Part shown: one piece after another, positions 5,701 to 10,925 of the stretch
How positions within the stretch are numbered: the first letter of the stretch is position 1
How the letters are laid out: each line of letters begins with the position of its first letter
From: Solirubrobacterales bacterium
Lineage (GTDB): Bacteria; Actinomycetota; Thermoleophilia; Solirubrobacterales; Solirubrobacteraceae
DNA: 10,925 nucleotides
Direction of reading: 5' to 3'
NCBI GenBank assembly: GCA_003244035.1
Contig: QHBV01000245.1
Span: 1 to 10,925 of the forward strand
Made by a program: the position numbers and the translations under genes
The notes under the pieces: model-generated
What the model was told of the DNA's origin: nothing
Database searches by the model: none
What the model saw: the letters and a program-made list of their open reading frames with translations, nothing else

Positions 5701-6075
5701 ATGAGCAGCGACCCGCGTCACCGCCTCGGCCGGCTCGGCGAGCAGCTCGCCGCCGAGCACTTGCTGGAGCGCGGCTTTGTGATCGTCGAGCGCAACTACC
5801 GGACTCGGTGGGGAGAGCTCGACATCGTCGCGTTCGACGGGCGCACGCTGGCGTTCTGCGAAGTCAAGACCCGCCGGCTGGCGCCCGGCGACGGTCACCC
5901 GTTCGAAGCGTTGCGTCAGCTCAAGCGCTCGCGGGTGCGCAAGATGGCCGGCCGCTGGCTGATCGACCGAACCGAGCGCCCGTACGCGGAAGTGCTCCGG
6001 TTCGACGCAATCGGCGTGACCTTCGACCCCGCCGGCCGGCTCACGGACATAGAGCACCTGGAGGGAGCGTTCTAA
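5701..6075 (+). CDS. yraN: YraN family protein (UPF0102), nuclease-like fold
   Basis: This 124-aa protein is full-length for the UPF0102/YraN family, whose fold resembles restriction endonucleases and Holliday-junction resolvases; the cellular role is not firmly known. Visible motifs are RLGEQLAAEHLLERGFVIVE and RNYRTRWGELDIVAFDG, which holds the conserved GELD and its Asp, then FCEVKTR with the E-x-K pair; together these make a D...ExK-type metal site. HPFEALRQLKRSRVRKMAGR and LRFDAIGV complete the family pattern. The ATG at 5701 is the first possible start because a TGA in the same frame lies two codons upstream. It is the only plus-strand gene here: it diverges from yifB and converges on rnhB, whereas in related clusters it usually runs in the same direction between them. 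No Shine-Dalgarno is evident. Confidence 0.93.
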   Translation: MSSDPRHRLGRLGEQLAAEHLLERGFVIVERNYRTRWGELDIVAFDGRTLAFCEVKTRRLAPGDGHPFEALRQLKRSRVRKMAGRWLIDRTERPYAEVLRFDAIGVTFDPAGRLTDIEHLEGAF

Positions 6076-6116
6076 GCCCTGAGTCGACCCCGCAAGCCCG
6101 GGTATCGTAAATGCCC

Positions 6117-6137
6117 CACGCCATCGACGACGGCGTG
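6117..6137. terminator. Possible bidirectional terminator hairpin between yraN and rnhB
   Basis: CACGCC (6117-6122) and GGCGTG (6132-6137) form a 6-bp stem with a 9-nt loop in the 86-nt space between the converging yraN and rnhB stops. On the minus strand a short T-containing stretch (GGGCATTTACG) follows, but there is no true T-run on either side. Position is the main argument, so the call is tentative. Confidence 0.35.
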
Positions 6138-6161
6138 CCACCCACTGCTGGCGGGTCGAGG

Positions 6162-6743
6162 TCAGAGGGTCAGCTGCTGATATGCCGCTGAGCGGAACGA
6201 GCGCCGGTGCAGCGGGGAGATGCCCAATCGCTCGATCGCCGCTCGATGCTCGGGTGTCGCGTAGCCGACGTGCTGGGCGAACTCCCATCCCGGATGCGTA
6301 GCGTCGGCGCGGCGCATGTATCGATCCCGGGTCTCTTTCGCAATCACCGACGCCGCCGCGATCGCTGCGCTCTTGCCGTCCCCGCCCACCACCGCCCGTT
6401 GCTCGTATCCGAGCGCCGCCACCGGGAAGCCGTCGCTCAGGCATACGCAGCCTTCGCACGCCACCCCCGCGAGGGCGTCTCCCAGCGCTGCCAGGTTGGT
6501 GATGTGCAGGCCACGCTCGTCGATCCCCGGCGCGCATCGGGAGACGATTGAGACCCTAGCCGCGAGCCGCAGGATGATCGGGAACAGCTCCGCCCGCCTC
6601 GCCGGCGTCTGCTGCTTGGAGTCGTTGAGCGCACCGAGCGCTCGGATCTCCGCGGGACCCACGCGATCGAGGTCGAACAGGACGCCCGCCGCCACCAGTG
6701 GGCCAGCCAGGCAGCCCCTGCCGGCCTCGTCGGCACCCGCCAC
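6162..6743 (-). CDS. rnhB: Ribonuclease HII
   Basis: RNase HII cuts the RNA strand of RNA-DNA hybrids and removes single ribonucleotides from DNA. The motifs are complete: AGADEAGRGCLAGPLVAA with catalytic Asp5 and Glu6, LNDSKQ (40-45), LSDGFPV with Asp104, and VVGGDGKSAAIAAASVIAKE with Asp122 in the usual GD position. TRDRYM and HVGYATPEHRAAI...HRRSF follow. The start is uncertain. The GTG at 6743 is used because it is the only common start codon between the lepB stop and the first catalytic motif, but it leaves only one residue before AGADEAGRG. Upstream in frame, RRLFRFDRAFGARF looks like the normal family N-terminus and has no ATG, GTG or TTG; a CTG at 6779 could start it. A GTG at 6932 would overlap lepB by about 107 nt and is unlikely. 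Catalytic residues are intact whichever start is used. Confidence 0.9.
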   Translation of the reverse strand: MAGADEAGRGCLAGPLVAAGVLFDLDRVGPAEIRALGALNDSKQQTPARRAELFPIILRLAARVSIVSRCAPGIDERGLHITNLAALGDALAGVACEGCVCLSDGFPVAALGYEQRAVVGGDGKSAAIAAASVIAKETRDRYMRRADATHPGWEFAQHVGYATPEHRAAIERLGISPLHRRSFRSAAYQQLTL

Positions 6744-6825
6744 GAACCGTGCCCCGAAGGCCCGGTCGAATCTGAACAGCCGCCGCGCGGCGCGGGCCGG
6801 GCGGCGCGAAGAGCGCCCAGCTCCC

Positions 6826-7416
6826 TTAGAGGAGGCCGACCCGGTCCGGCGGCCAGTAGGTGAAGAAGGCGACGCCGATGATCCACTTGTCGGGAACCGG
6901 GCCCCAGAAGCGGCTGTCGTCAGAGTCGCCACGATTGTCGCCCATCATGAAGTAGTCGCCGGGCGGAACGACGATCGGCTTGGGAAGGTCGCATCCCGAC
7001 ACCCCCCCGCAGGGCTTGATGTACGGGTCCTTCTCCCGCACGCCGTTGCGGATCACGTGGCCGCCGATGATCGAGATCCGGTCCCCGGGCCCCGCCACGA
7101 CGCGCTTGATGAACGTCGTGCTCGACTCCGCTGGGGTTGGGAGGTCGCAGGCCTGCTGCTGAGAGCTCGGCCCCCCGCAGACGGCCGGCTGCGGGTCGGC
7201 GCCGCTCGGAGGGTGGAACACGACGATGTCACCCACGCTCGGATGAGCGATCAGCCGGTTGGTCAGCACGCGCTGGCCGATGGCGAGCGTCGGCAACATC
7301 GAGCCGCTCGGGATTCGGTATGGCTTGACCACGAACGCCTGGATCAGGAGCGCGAGCACCACCGCAACCCCGATCGTCAACCCCAGCTCGGCGATGGACT
7401 TGGCGGACTTGGGCAC
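6826..7416 (-). CDS. lepB: Type I signal peptidase, second of two tandem copies
   Basis: Signal peptidase I removes signal peptides from exported proteins on the outer face of the membrane. This 196-aa copy has one N-terminal membrane segment (about 9-29), then KPYRIPSGSMLPTL with catalytic Ser39, VGDIVVFHPP, TFIKRVVAGPGD with catalytic Lys104, and GDNRGDSDDSRFWG (159-172). The single anchor is the Gram-positive type. Four cysteines (80, 90, 136, 142) lie in the exported domain and align with four in the upstream copy. The GTG at 7416 is supported by GAAGGTGG ending 6 nt before it. It starts 25 nt after the upstream lepB stop and precedes rnhB. The linker between the Ser and Lys boxes is shorter than in the other copy and the two differ throughout, so this is not a recent duplication. 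Substrate division between the copies cannot be read from the sequence. Confidence 0.95.
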   Translation of the reverse strand: MPKSAKSIAELGLTIGVAVVLALLIQAFVVKPYRIPSGSMLPTLAIGQRVLTNRLIAHPSVGDIVVFHPPSGADPQPAVCGGPSSQQQACDLPTPAESSTTFIKRVVAGPGDRISIIGGHVIRNGVREKDPYIKPCGGVSGCDLPKPIVVPPGDYFMMGDNRGDSDDSRFWGPVPDKWIIGVAFFTYWPPDRVGLL

Positions 7417-7441
7417 TAGCGGCCACCTTCACGATGAGCCA

Positions 7442-8065
7442 CTACAGAAGGCCGATCTGGTCCGGCGGCCAGTAGGTGAGAACCGCCCGTCCGATGATCC
7501 ACGCCCTGGGGACGGGGCCCCAGAAGCGGCTGTCATCTGAATCGGGCCGGTTGTCGCCCATCATGTAGTAGTCCCCGCGGGGGATCGTGATCGTCCGGGG
7601 AAACGTGCAGGAGCCGCCCCCGTCGCACGGAACGATGTACGCGTCCTTCTCAGCTGCTCCATTGCGGATCACGTGCCCGTCGATGATCGAGATCCGGTCG
7701 CCTGGCAGCCCCACAACCCGCTTGATGAACGTCTGGCCCGAGCTCTGAGGCTGGACCACATCGCACGCGCGCGATCCGTTCCCCCCCGCATAGTCGCCTC
7801 CTTCGGTTGGGTCCGCGCAGTGCGAGTCGTCCTTGGGGGGATGAAACACGACGATGTCACCGACGGCCGGTGCCGAGAAATGGGTCCCGAGCCGGTTGAC
7901 CAAGACGCGCTGGTCGATGTGGAGCGTGGGCAACATCGAGCCGCTGGGGATGCTGTAGGGCTTGACCACGAACGCCTGGATGGCCAGCGCCAAGCCGAGC
8001 GCGGCCACGACGATCACTACGAGCTCCAGCACCAGGCTCGCGACCGGCCGCTTCGCCCTCGTCAC
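7442..8065 (-). CDS. lepB: Type I signal peptidase, first of two tandem copies
   Basis: This 207-aa signal peptidase I has a membrane segment (about 9-32), KPYSIPSGSMLPTL with catalytic Ser43, VGDIVVFHPP, TFIKRVVGLPGDRISI with catalytic Lys115, and GDNRPDSDDSRFWG (170-183). The exported domain has four cysteines (83, 101, 147, 153) at the same relative places as the downstream copy: one pair within the linker between the Ser and Lys boxes and one pair after DAYI. Two disulfides are a reasonable inference. The linker carries a Gly-rich insertion (GGDYAGGNGS) absent from the other copy. The start GTG overlaps the rplS stop by 4 nt (GTGA), so it is translationally coupled to the ribosomal-protein gene, an order common in Actinobacteria. 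The same symbol applies to both copies. Confidence 0.95.
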   Translation of the reverse strand: MTRAKRPVASLVLELVVIVVAALGLALAIQAFVVKPYSIPSGSMLPTLHIDQRVLVNRLGTHFSAPAVGDIVVFHPPKDDSHCADPTEGGDYAGGNGSRACDVVQPQSSGQTFIKRVVGLPGDRISIIDGHVIRNGAAEKDAYIVPCDGGGSCTFPRTITIPRGDYYMMGDNRPDSDDSRFWGPVPRAWIIGRAVLTYWPPDQIGLL

Positions 8066-8508
8066 ACCGGTGCTTCGCCGGCGGATGCCTCGGGGGCCAC
8101 CTCGACAGGCTCCGGCGCAGCGGGCAGGTGCAGCAACTCGCGCTCGACCACTGCCTCAGGCCGGCTCGAGCGACGCTCCCGTACCCGTGCGCGCTTGCCG
8201 ACCCGCCCGCGGAGGTAGTAGAGCTTTGCGCGCCGCACGTCACCTCGCGCCGCGATCTCGATCCGCTCGATCTTGGGGGAGTGCAGCGGGAACGTCCGCT
8301 CAACCCCTACACCGAAGGACTGCTTGCGGACCGTGAACGTCTCCCTGGCGCCGTGTCCCTGGCGCTTGATCACGACGCCTTCGAACACCTGCGTCCGGCG
8401 CCTCGTGCCCTCGATCACCTGGAAGTGAACGCGCAGCCGATCACCCGCTTCGAACGGCGGCACGCGGCGGAGCTGAACGCGCTCCAAGCTGTCGATCACG
8501 GTGCTCAT
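8062..8508 (-). CDS. rplS: 50S ribosomal protein L19 with a C-terminal extension
   Basis: L19 sits at the interface between the 30S and 50S subunits. The conserved body is clear: PPFEAGDRLRVHFQVIEG, RRRTQVFEGVVIKRQGHG, ETFTVRKQSFGVGVERTFPL, HSPKIERIEI and RRAKLYYLRGRVGKRARVRE, covering residues 1-111. Typical L19 ends near there (about 115 aa); this one continues for about 37 residues of Ala/Pro/Glu-rich sequence with few basic residues after 121. The extension is a real part of the frame because its stop overlaps the lepB start. The ATG at 8508 matches the family start. The leader has no strong Shine-Dalgarno and holds a short hairpin. It follows trmD after 82 nt, in the usual rpsP-rimM-trmD-rplS order. 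Confidence 0.97.
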   Translation of the reverse strand: MSTVIDSLERVQLRRVPPFEAGDRLRVHFQVIEGTRRRTQVFEGVVIKRQGHGARETFTVRKQSFGVGVERTFPLHSPKIERIEIAARGDVRRAKLYYLRGRVGKRARVRERRSSRPEAVVERELLHLPAAPEPVEVAPEASAGEAPV

Positions 8509-8529
8509 GGAAGGTTACCCGCCGGTCAG

Positions 8530-8543
8530 CCGGCGAACGCCGG
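8530..8543 (-). promoter_or_regulatory. Short hairpin in the rplS leader
   Basis: On the sense strand CCGGC-GTTC-GCCGG forms a 5-bp stem with a tetraloop, ending 21 nt before the rplS ATG, in an 82-nt trmD-rplS spacer that is nearly all G and C. L19 leader structures that regulate rplS are known in other bacterial groups, but nothing here was matched to them. It could also simply slow ribosomes or arise from composition. Confidence 0.3.
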
Positions 8544-8590
8544 TCGTGGGCGTCCGCGCTCGCGGCACGGGCCGCGCCCTCGCGGGCGGC

Positions 8591-9277
8591 CTATGGTAGC
8601 GGACCAGCGCGTTCGCGCGACCGGCTCTGCGCCTGGCGCCACTGGGCAACCCGTTCGTGGTGTCCGGACAGCAGCACGTCCGGAACCCGCCAGCCGCGAT
8701 ACTCGGCTGGTCGCGTGTAGTGGGGATACTCGGGCGCTCCCCGCAGCGCCTTGCTGAACGATTCCTCGACGACCGAGCGCTCGTCGCCGAGCGCACCGGG
8801 CAGCTTGCGTAGGACTGCATCGCAGAGCACCATCGCGGCGAGCTCCCCGCCTGCCAGCACATAGCGCCCGATCGAGACCCTGTCGCCGGCGAAGTGCTCG
8901 AGCACGCGCTCGTCGAAGCCCTCGTAGCGCCCGGAGAGGATCGTCAGCGCCGGCTCACCCGCAAGCTCGTCCACGAGCTCGTCGTCGAGCAGCCGGCCGC
9001 CCGCGGTCAAAGCGAGCACCCGGCGCTCGGAGCGAAGGTCCACGGGGTCGACTCCGTACCGAGCTCGCAGCGACGACTCGACGACATCGACGCGCAGCAC
9101 CATCCCGGCGCCTCCGCCAAACGGCGTGTCGTCCACCTGCCCGGCGGTGAGCGGGGTATGGTCCCGATAGTTGACATAGCCCAGCCGGTGGCCACGGGCG
9201 ATCAGATTGGCGACGTGCCGCTGCGTCTCGAACCACGCGAAGGCCTGCGGGAACAGCGTGAAGATGTCGATTTCCAT
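8591..9277 (-). CDS. trmD: tRNA (guanine-37-N1)-methyltransferase TrmD
   Basis: TrmD methylates G37 of tRNAs reading CNN codons, using S-adenosylmethionine, and prevents +1 frameshifting. It is a SPOUT enzyme with a trefoil knot. Diagnostic segments are MEIDIFTLFPQAF (1-13), VDDTPFGGGAGMV (48-60), the knot LSGRYEGFDERV (114-125) and SIGRYVLAGGELAAM (135-149), and YPHYTRPAEYRGWRVPDVLL (184-203) with the SGHH segment. The catalytic acidic residue before PHYTRP appears here as Glu183 (PEYPHYTRP), where many family members have Asp or Glu. The 228-aa length is slightly short at the C-terminus compared with about 240-250. The ATG at 9277 has GAGGG just upstream and lies 12 nt after the rimM stop. 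Confidence 0.97.
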   Translation of the reverse strand: MEIDIFTLFPQAFAWFETQRHVANLIARGHRLGYVNYRDHTPLTAGQVDDTPFGGGAGMVLRVDVVESSLRARYGVDPVDLRSERRVLALTAGGRLLDDELVDELAGEPALTILSGRYEGFDERVLEHFAGDRVSIGRYVLAGGELAAMVLCDAVLRKLPGALGDERSVVEESFSKALRGAPEYPHYTRPAEYRGWRVPDVLLSGHHERVAQWRQAQSRSRERAGPLP

Positions 9278-9289
9278 GGCCCTCGATGA

Positions 9290-9835
9290 TTACGGCTCGC
9301 CGAGGAAGCCGAGGTCGACCTCGATTTCACGCCGCTGGACGTCGACCGAGCGGACGGCGTCGATCACAAGCGGCACGAGCAGATCGCCCCGCCCTTCTCC
9401 CCGAGCCACCTCGAGCACCTCACACGACGGCAGCGCAAGCAGGCGACGGACGGTGCCTACTCGCCTTGGGCCGTCAACGATCGCGCACCCCTCCAGATCC
9501 TCGGCCCACCACTCGTCTGGCCCGAGCTCGGGCACCTGCTCCCGCGCGACGAGCAGCTCCGCCCCACACAGCACCCGCACGGCGGCACGGTCCTCGGATC
9601 CTGCGAGCCGCATGATCGGGTCGCGCTGCGAGCCGGCGCGGCGGCTGATCCGCCGCTCGCGCTGGGCGACGAGCACGCTCGCGCCGACGGCGGGAAGCAC
9701 TGGGCCAGGATCGGTCAGGTGAAAGCTGCCGTCGAGCCCGTGCGGCCGGCCGACCCTTCCGGCCCGTAGCCATTGACGGTTGGGCTGGACGACCGCCTCG
9801 TGCGACCCGAGCTCCCCCTGCTTGCCGCGATCCAC
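9290..9835 (-). CDS. rimM: Ribosome maturation factor RimM
   Basis: RimM helps assemble the 30S head and binds S19. The N-terminal beta-barrel begins LRAGRVGRPHGLDGSFHL (23-40). The PRC-barrel includes LGPDEWWAEDLEG, VGTVRRLLALPSCEVLEV and LLVPLVIDAVRSVDV...IEVDLGFLGEP at the C-terminus. The GTG at 9835 gives 181 aa with about 20 residues before the family start; no later ATG, GTG or TTG is available before the conserved GRVGRPHG, so it is the only reasonable start. It lies 8 nt after the khpA stop, with a weak ribosome binding site. The middle (about 52-90) is Arg-rich and diverged, but position between khpA and trmD and the PRC barrel make the call firm. Confidence 0.93.
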   Translation of the reverse strand: MDRGKQGELGSHEAVVQPNRQWLRAGRVGRPHGLDGSFHLTDPGPVLPAVGASVLVAQRERRISRRAGSQRDPIMRLAGSEDRAAVRVLCGAELLVAREQVPELGPDEWWAEDLEGCAIVDGPRRVGTVRRLLALPSCEVLEVARGEGRGDLLVPLVIDAVRSVDVQRREIEVDLGFLGEP

Positions 9836-9843
9836 CGCAGCGA

Positions 9844-10080
9844 CTACGAATCCACGATGTCGACGAACACCCGCCGCCCGTCCTTGGCCGCCGCGGCCTT
9901 GATCACGGTCCGCAGGGCCGAAGCTGTCCGCCCCCCTCGGCCGATCACGTTCCCATAGTCAGCTTGCGCGACCGAAAGCTCGAGGACGGTGGTTCGATCA
10001 CCCTGGCGCACCTCCACCGCGCGCACCTCGGCGGGATTGTCCACCAAGCCCCGGACAAGGTACTCGAGCAGGTCCTTCAA
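9844..10080 (-). CDS. khpA: KH-domain RNA-binding protein KhpA
   Basis: KhpA is a small single-KH RNA-binding protein (YlqC family) encoded between rpsP and rimM in many Gram-positive bacteria; it works with KhpB in RNA regulation and cell-envelope control in species studied. This 78-aa protein starts LLEYLVRGLVDNPAEVRAVE and carries VIGRGGRTASALRTVIKAAA with the GxxG RNA-binding loop at 47-50, then RRVFVDIVD. The start is TTG at 10080, overlapping the rpsP stop by 4 nt (TTGA), which indicates coupled translation. The length and start match the family. Confidence 0.95.
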   Translation of the reverse strand: MKDLLEYLVRGLVDNPAEVRAVEVRQGDRTTVLELSVAQADYGNVIGRGGRTASALRTVIKAAAAKDGRRVFVDIVDS

Positions 10081-10334
10081 GGGGCGTCGTGCTGACGGAT
10101 GCCCCGGATGCTCAGCAGCTTGCGCACGGTGTCGCTCGGCTGGGCACCGCGAGCGAGCCAGTCACGAATGCGCGCGTCGTCGAGGACGATCGTCGACGGA
10201 TCGGTCTGGGCGTTGTAATGCCCGACGGTCTCGATCACGCGGCCGTCGCGCTTTGAGCGCTGGTCGGCGACGACGACCCGCCAGATCGGGTTCTTGCGCC
10301 CACCGACGCGCGTTAGCCGAAGCCGGACCGCCAT
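10077..10334 (-). CDS. rpsP: 30S ribosomal protein S16
   Basis: S16 is an assembly protein of the 30S subunit. The 85-aa sequence starts with the standard MAVRLRLTRVGGRKNPIWRV and has VVADQRSKRDGRVIETVGHY and ARIRDWLARGAQPSDTVRKLL; the length is normal. The ATG at 10334 is therefore certain. It opens the rpsP-khpA-rimM-trmD-rplS-lepB block. No Shine-Dalgarno lies before the ATG: the upstream bases read CTAACCTCGCTTCC, with TAACCT ending 7 nt before the start, suggesting a leaderless or very short-leader transcript from its own promoter as well as any read-through from ffh 78 nt upstream. Confidence 0.98.
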   Translation of the reverse strand: MAVRLRLTRVGGRKNPIWRVVVADQRSKRDGRVIETVGHYNAQTDPSTIVLDDARIRDWLARGAQPSDTVRKLLSIRGIRQHDAP

Positions 10335-10341
10335 GGAAGCG

Positions 10342-10347
10342 AGGTTA
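10342..10347 (-). promoter_or_regulatory. Candidate -10 box for rpsP
   Basis: TAACCT on the minus strand fits the TAnnnT form of actinobacterial -10 boxes and ends 7 nt before the rpsP ATG, where a Shine-Dalgarno would otherwise be expected. No obvious -35 was found. The same arrangement recurs before several other leading genes in the window. Confidence 0.4.
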
Positions 10348-10412
10348 GCGCGCCTAGCAGCCGGACGACTTGCGGGCCGCCCATGCAGCGAGGCTGGATG
10401 CCGAGCGGGCGG

Positions 10413-10925
10413 CTACCGCAAGAACGCCCCGAGATCGGGCATGCGCCCCTGCGCGACCTGGCGCATGACCTTGCGCATCTGATCGAACTGCTTGATCAGC
10501 TGCTTCACCGCCTGCACATTCGTGCCAGATCCGCGGGCGATACGCAGCCGCCTGGAACCCTTGATCAGCTCGGGGTGACGGCGCTCCTGCGGCGTCATCG
10601 AGAGGATGATCGCCTGGATCCGGTCGAACTCGCGCTCGTCCACCTTGACCCCCTGAAGCTCCTTGCCCATGCCGGGGATCAGCCCCAGCAGGGACTGCAG
10701 CGGCCCCAGCTTGCGGACCTGGGCGAGCTGGTCGAGGAAGTCGTCGAACCCGAACTCCTGCTTGCGCAGCTTGCGCTCGAGCTCGGCGGCCTGCTGCTCG
10801 TCGTAGGTCGACTCGGCCTTCTCGATCAGCGTCATCACGTCGCCCATACCGAGGATCCGCTGCGCCATCCGGTCCGGGTGGAAGCGCTCGAACTGGTCGA
10901 GCTTCTCGCCGGTCGACGCGAACAG
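10413..10925 (-). CDS. ffh: Signal recognition particle protein Ffh, C-terminal part (cut by the right edge)
   Basis: Ffh is the GTPase of the signal recognition particle; with SRP RNA it takes nascent membrane proteins to FtsY. The visible 170 residues begin within the end of the G domain (TGEKLDQFERFHPDRMAQRI, LGMGDV) and include the M domain: LQSLLGLIPGMGKEL, FDRIQAIILSMTPQERRHP, and the SRP-RNA-binding segment RLRIARGSGTNVQAVKQLIKQF, followed by the Met-containing helix QMRKVMRQV. The frame is open to the edge; the GTP-binding motifs lie outside. The protein ends soon after the M domain (MPDLGAFLR), a normal compact C-terminus. It lies upstream of rpsP in the same direction, a common bacterial order. 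Confidence 0.97.
   Translation of the reverse strand: MFASTGEKLDQFERFHPDRMAQRILGMGDVMTLIEKAESTYDEQQAAELERKLRKQEFGFDDFLDQLAQVRKLGPLQSLLGLIPGMGKELQGVKVDEREFDRIQAIILSMTPQERRHPELIKGSRRLRIARGSGTNVQAVKQLIKQFDQMRKVMRQVAQGRMPDLGAFLR

Noticed and set aside
6744..6932. rnhB start at GTG 6932
   Set aside because: It would overlap lepB by about 107 nt and the added residues are Ser/Thr/Gly-rich shadow of the lepB C-terminus.

Overview
The window is GC-rich bacterial chromosome with many GTG and TTG starts. Nearly every gene lies on the minus strand. The order ffh - rpsP - khpA - rimM - trmD - rplS - lepB - lepB - rnhB - (yraN) - yifB - dprA is a classic actinobacterial housekeeping cluster. The base composition and the wording of several proteins (TrmD, RNase HII, the short single-anchor signal peptidases) suggest a deep-branching actinobacterium of the Thermoleophilia/Solirubrobacterales type. 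That placement is an inference; no taxonomic marker was tested.

Layout from right to left, the direction of transcription. The 3' part of ffh (SRP GTPase, M domain) enters from the right edge. It is followed by a translation block: S16, the KH-domain protein KhpA, the 16S maturation factor RimM, the tRNA m1G37 methyltransferase TrmD and L19. Two tandem paralogous type I signal peptidases come next, the first overlapping rplS by 4 nt, and then RNase HII. yraN alone is on the plus strand: it converges on rnhB and diverges from yifB across a 140-bp intergenic region with matched boxes. yifB (Mg-chelatase-like AAA+ ATPase) overlaps dprA (DNA-processing protein) by 4 nt. After a 361-nt gap come thiD (HMP/HMP-P kinase) and a 324-nt gap holding two tandem 60-bp hairpin units. 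The left end has a three-gene unit: an 82-aa protein of unknown function, a 207-aa single-anchor membrane protein of unknown function, and the 5' end of ilvD, which leaves by the left edge.

Most of the window is conserved core machinery for ribosome assembly, membrane targeting, export, RNA removal from DNA, transformation and cofactor or amino-acid synthesis. The less explained parts are: the tandem hairpin repeats after thiD; the 82-aa protein, whose C-terminus resembles the MoaD/ThiS tail, with its membrane-protein neighbour; Asp/Pro/Gly low-complexity expansions in DprA and ThiD; the duplicated signal peptidases with a shared four-cysteine pattern; the inverted yraN; and an rnhB without an ordinary start codon in the expected place. 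Several transcription-unit-leading genes (rpsP, yifB, yraN, thiD, the 82-aa gene) lack a clear Shine-Dalgarno and carry a TAnnnT or CATAAT box 6-9 nt before the start codon, which suggests leaderless or near-leaderless transcripts. No mobile element, CRISPR array, tRNA or rRNA was seen.
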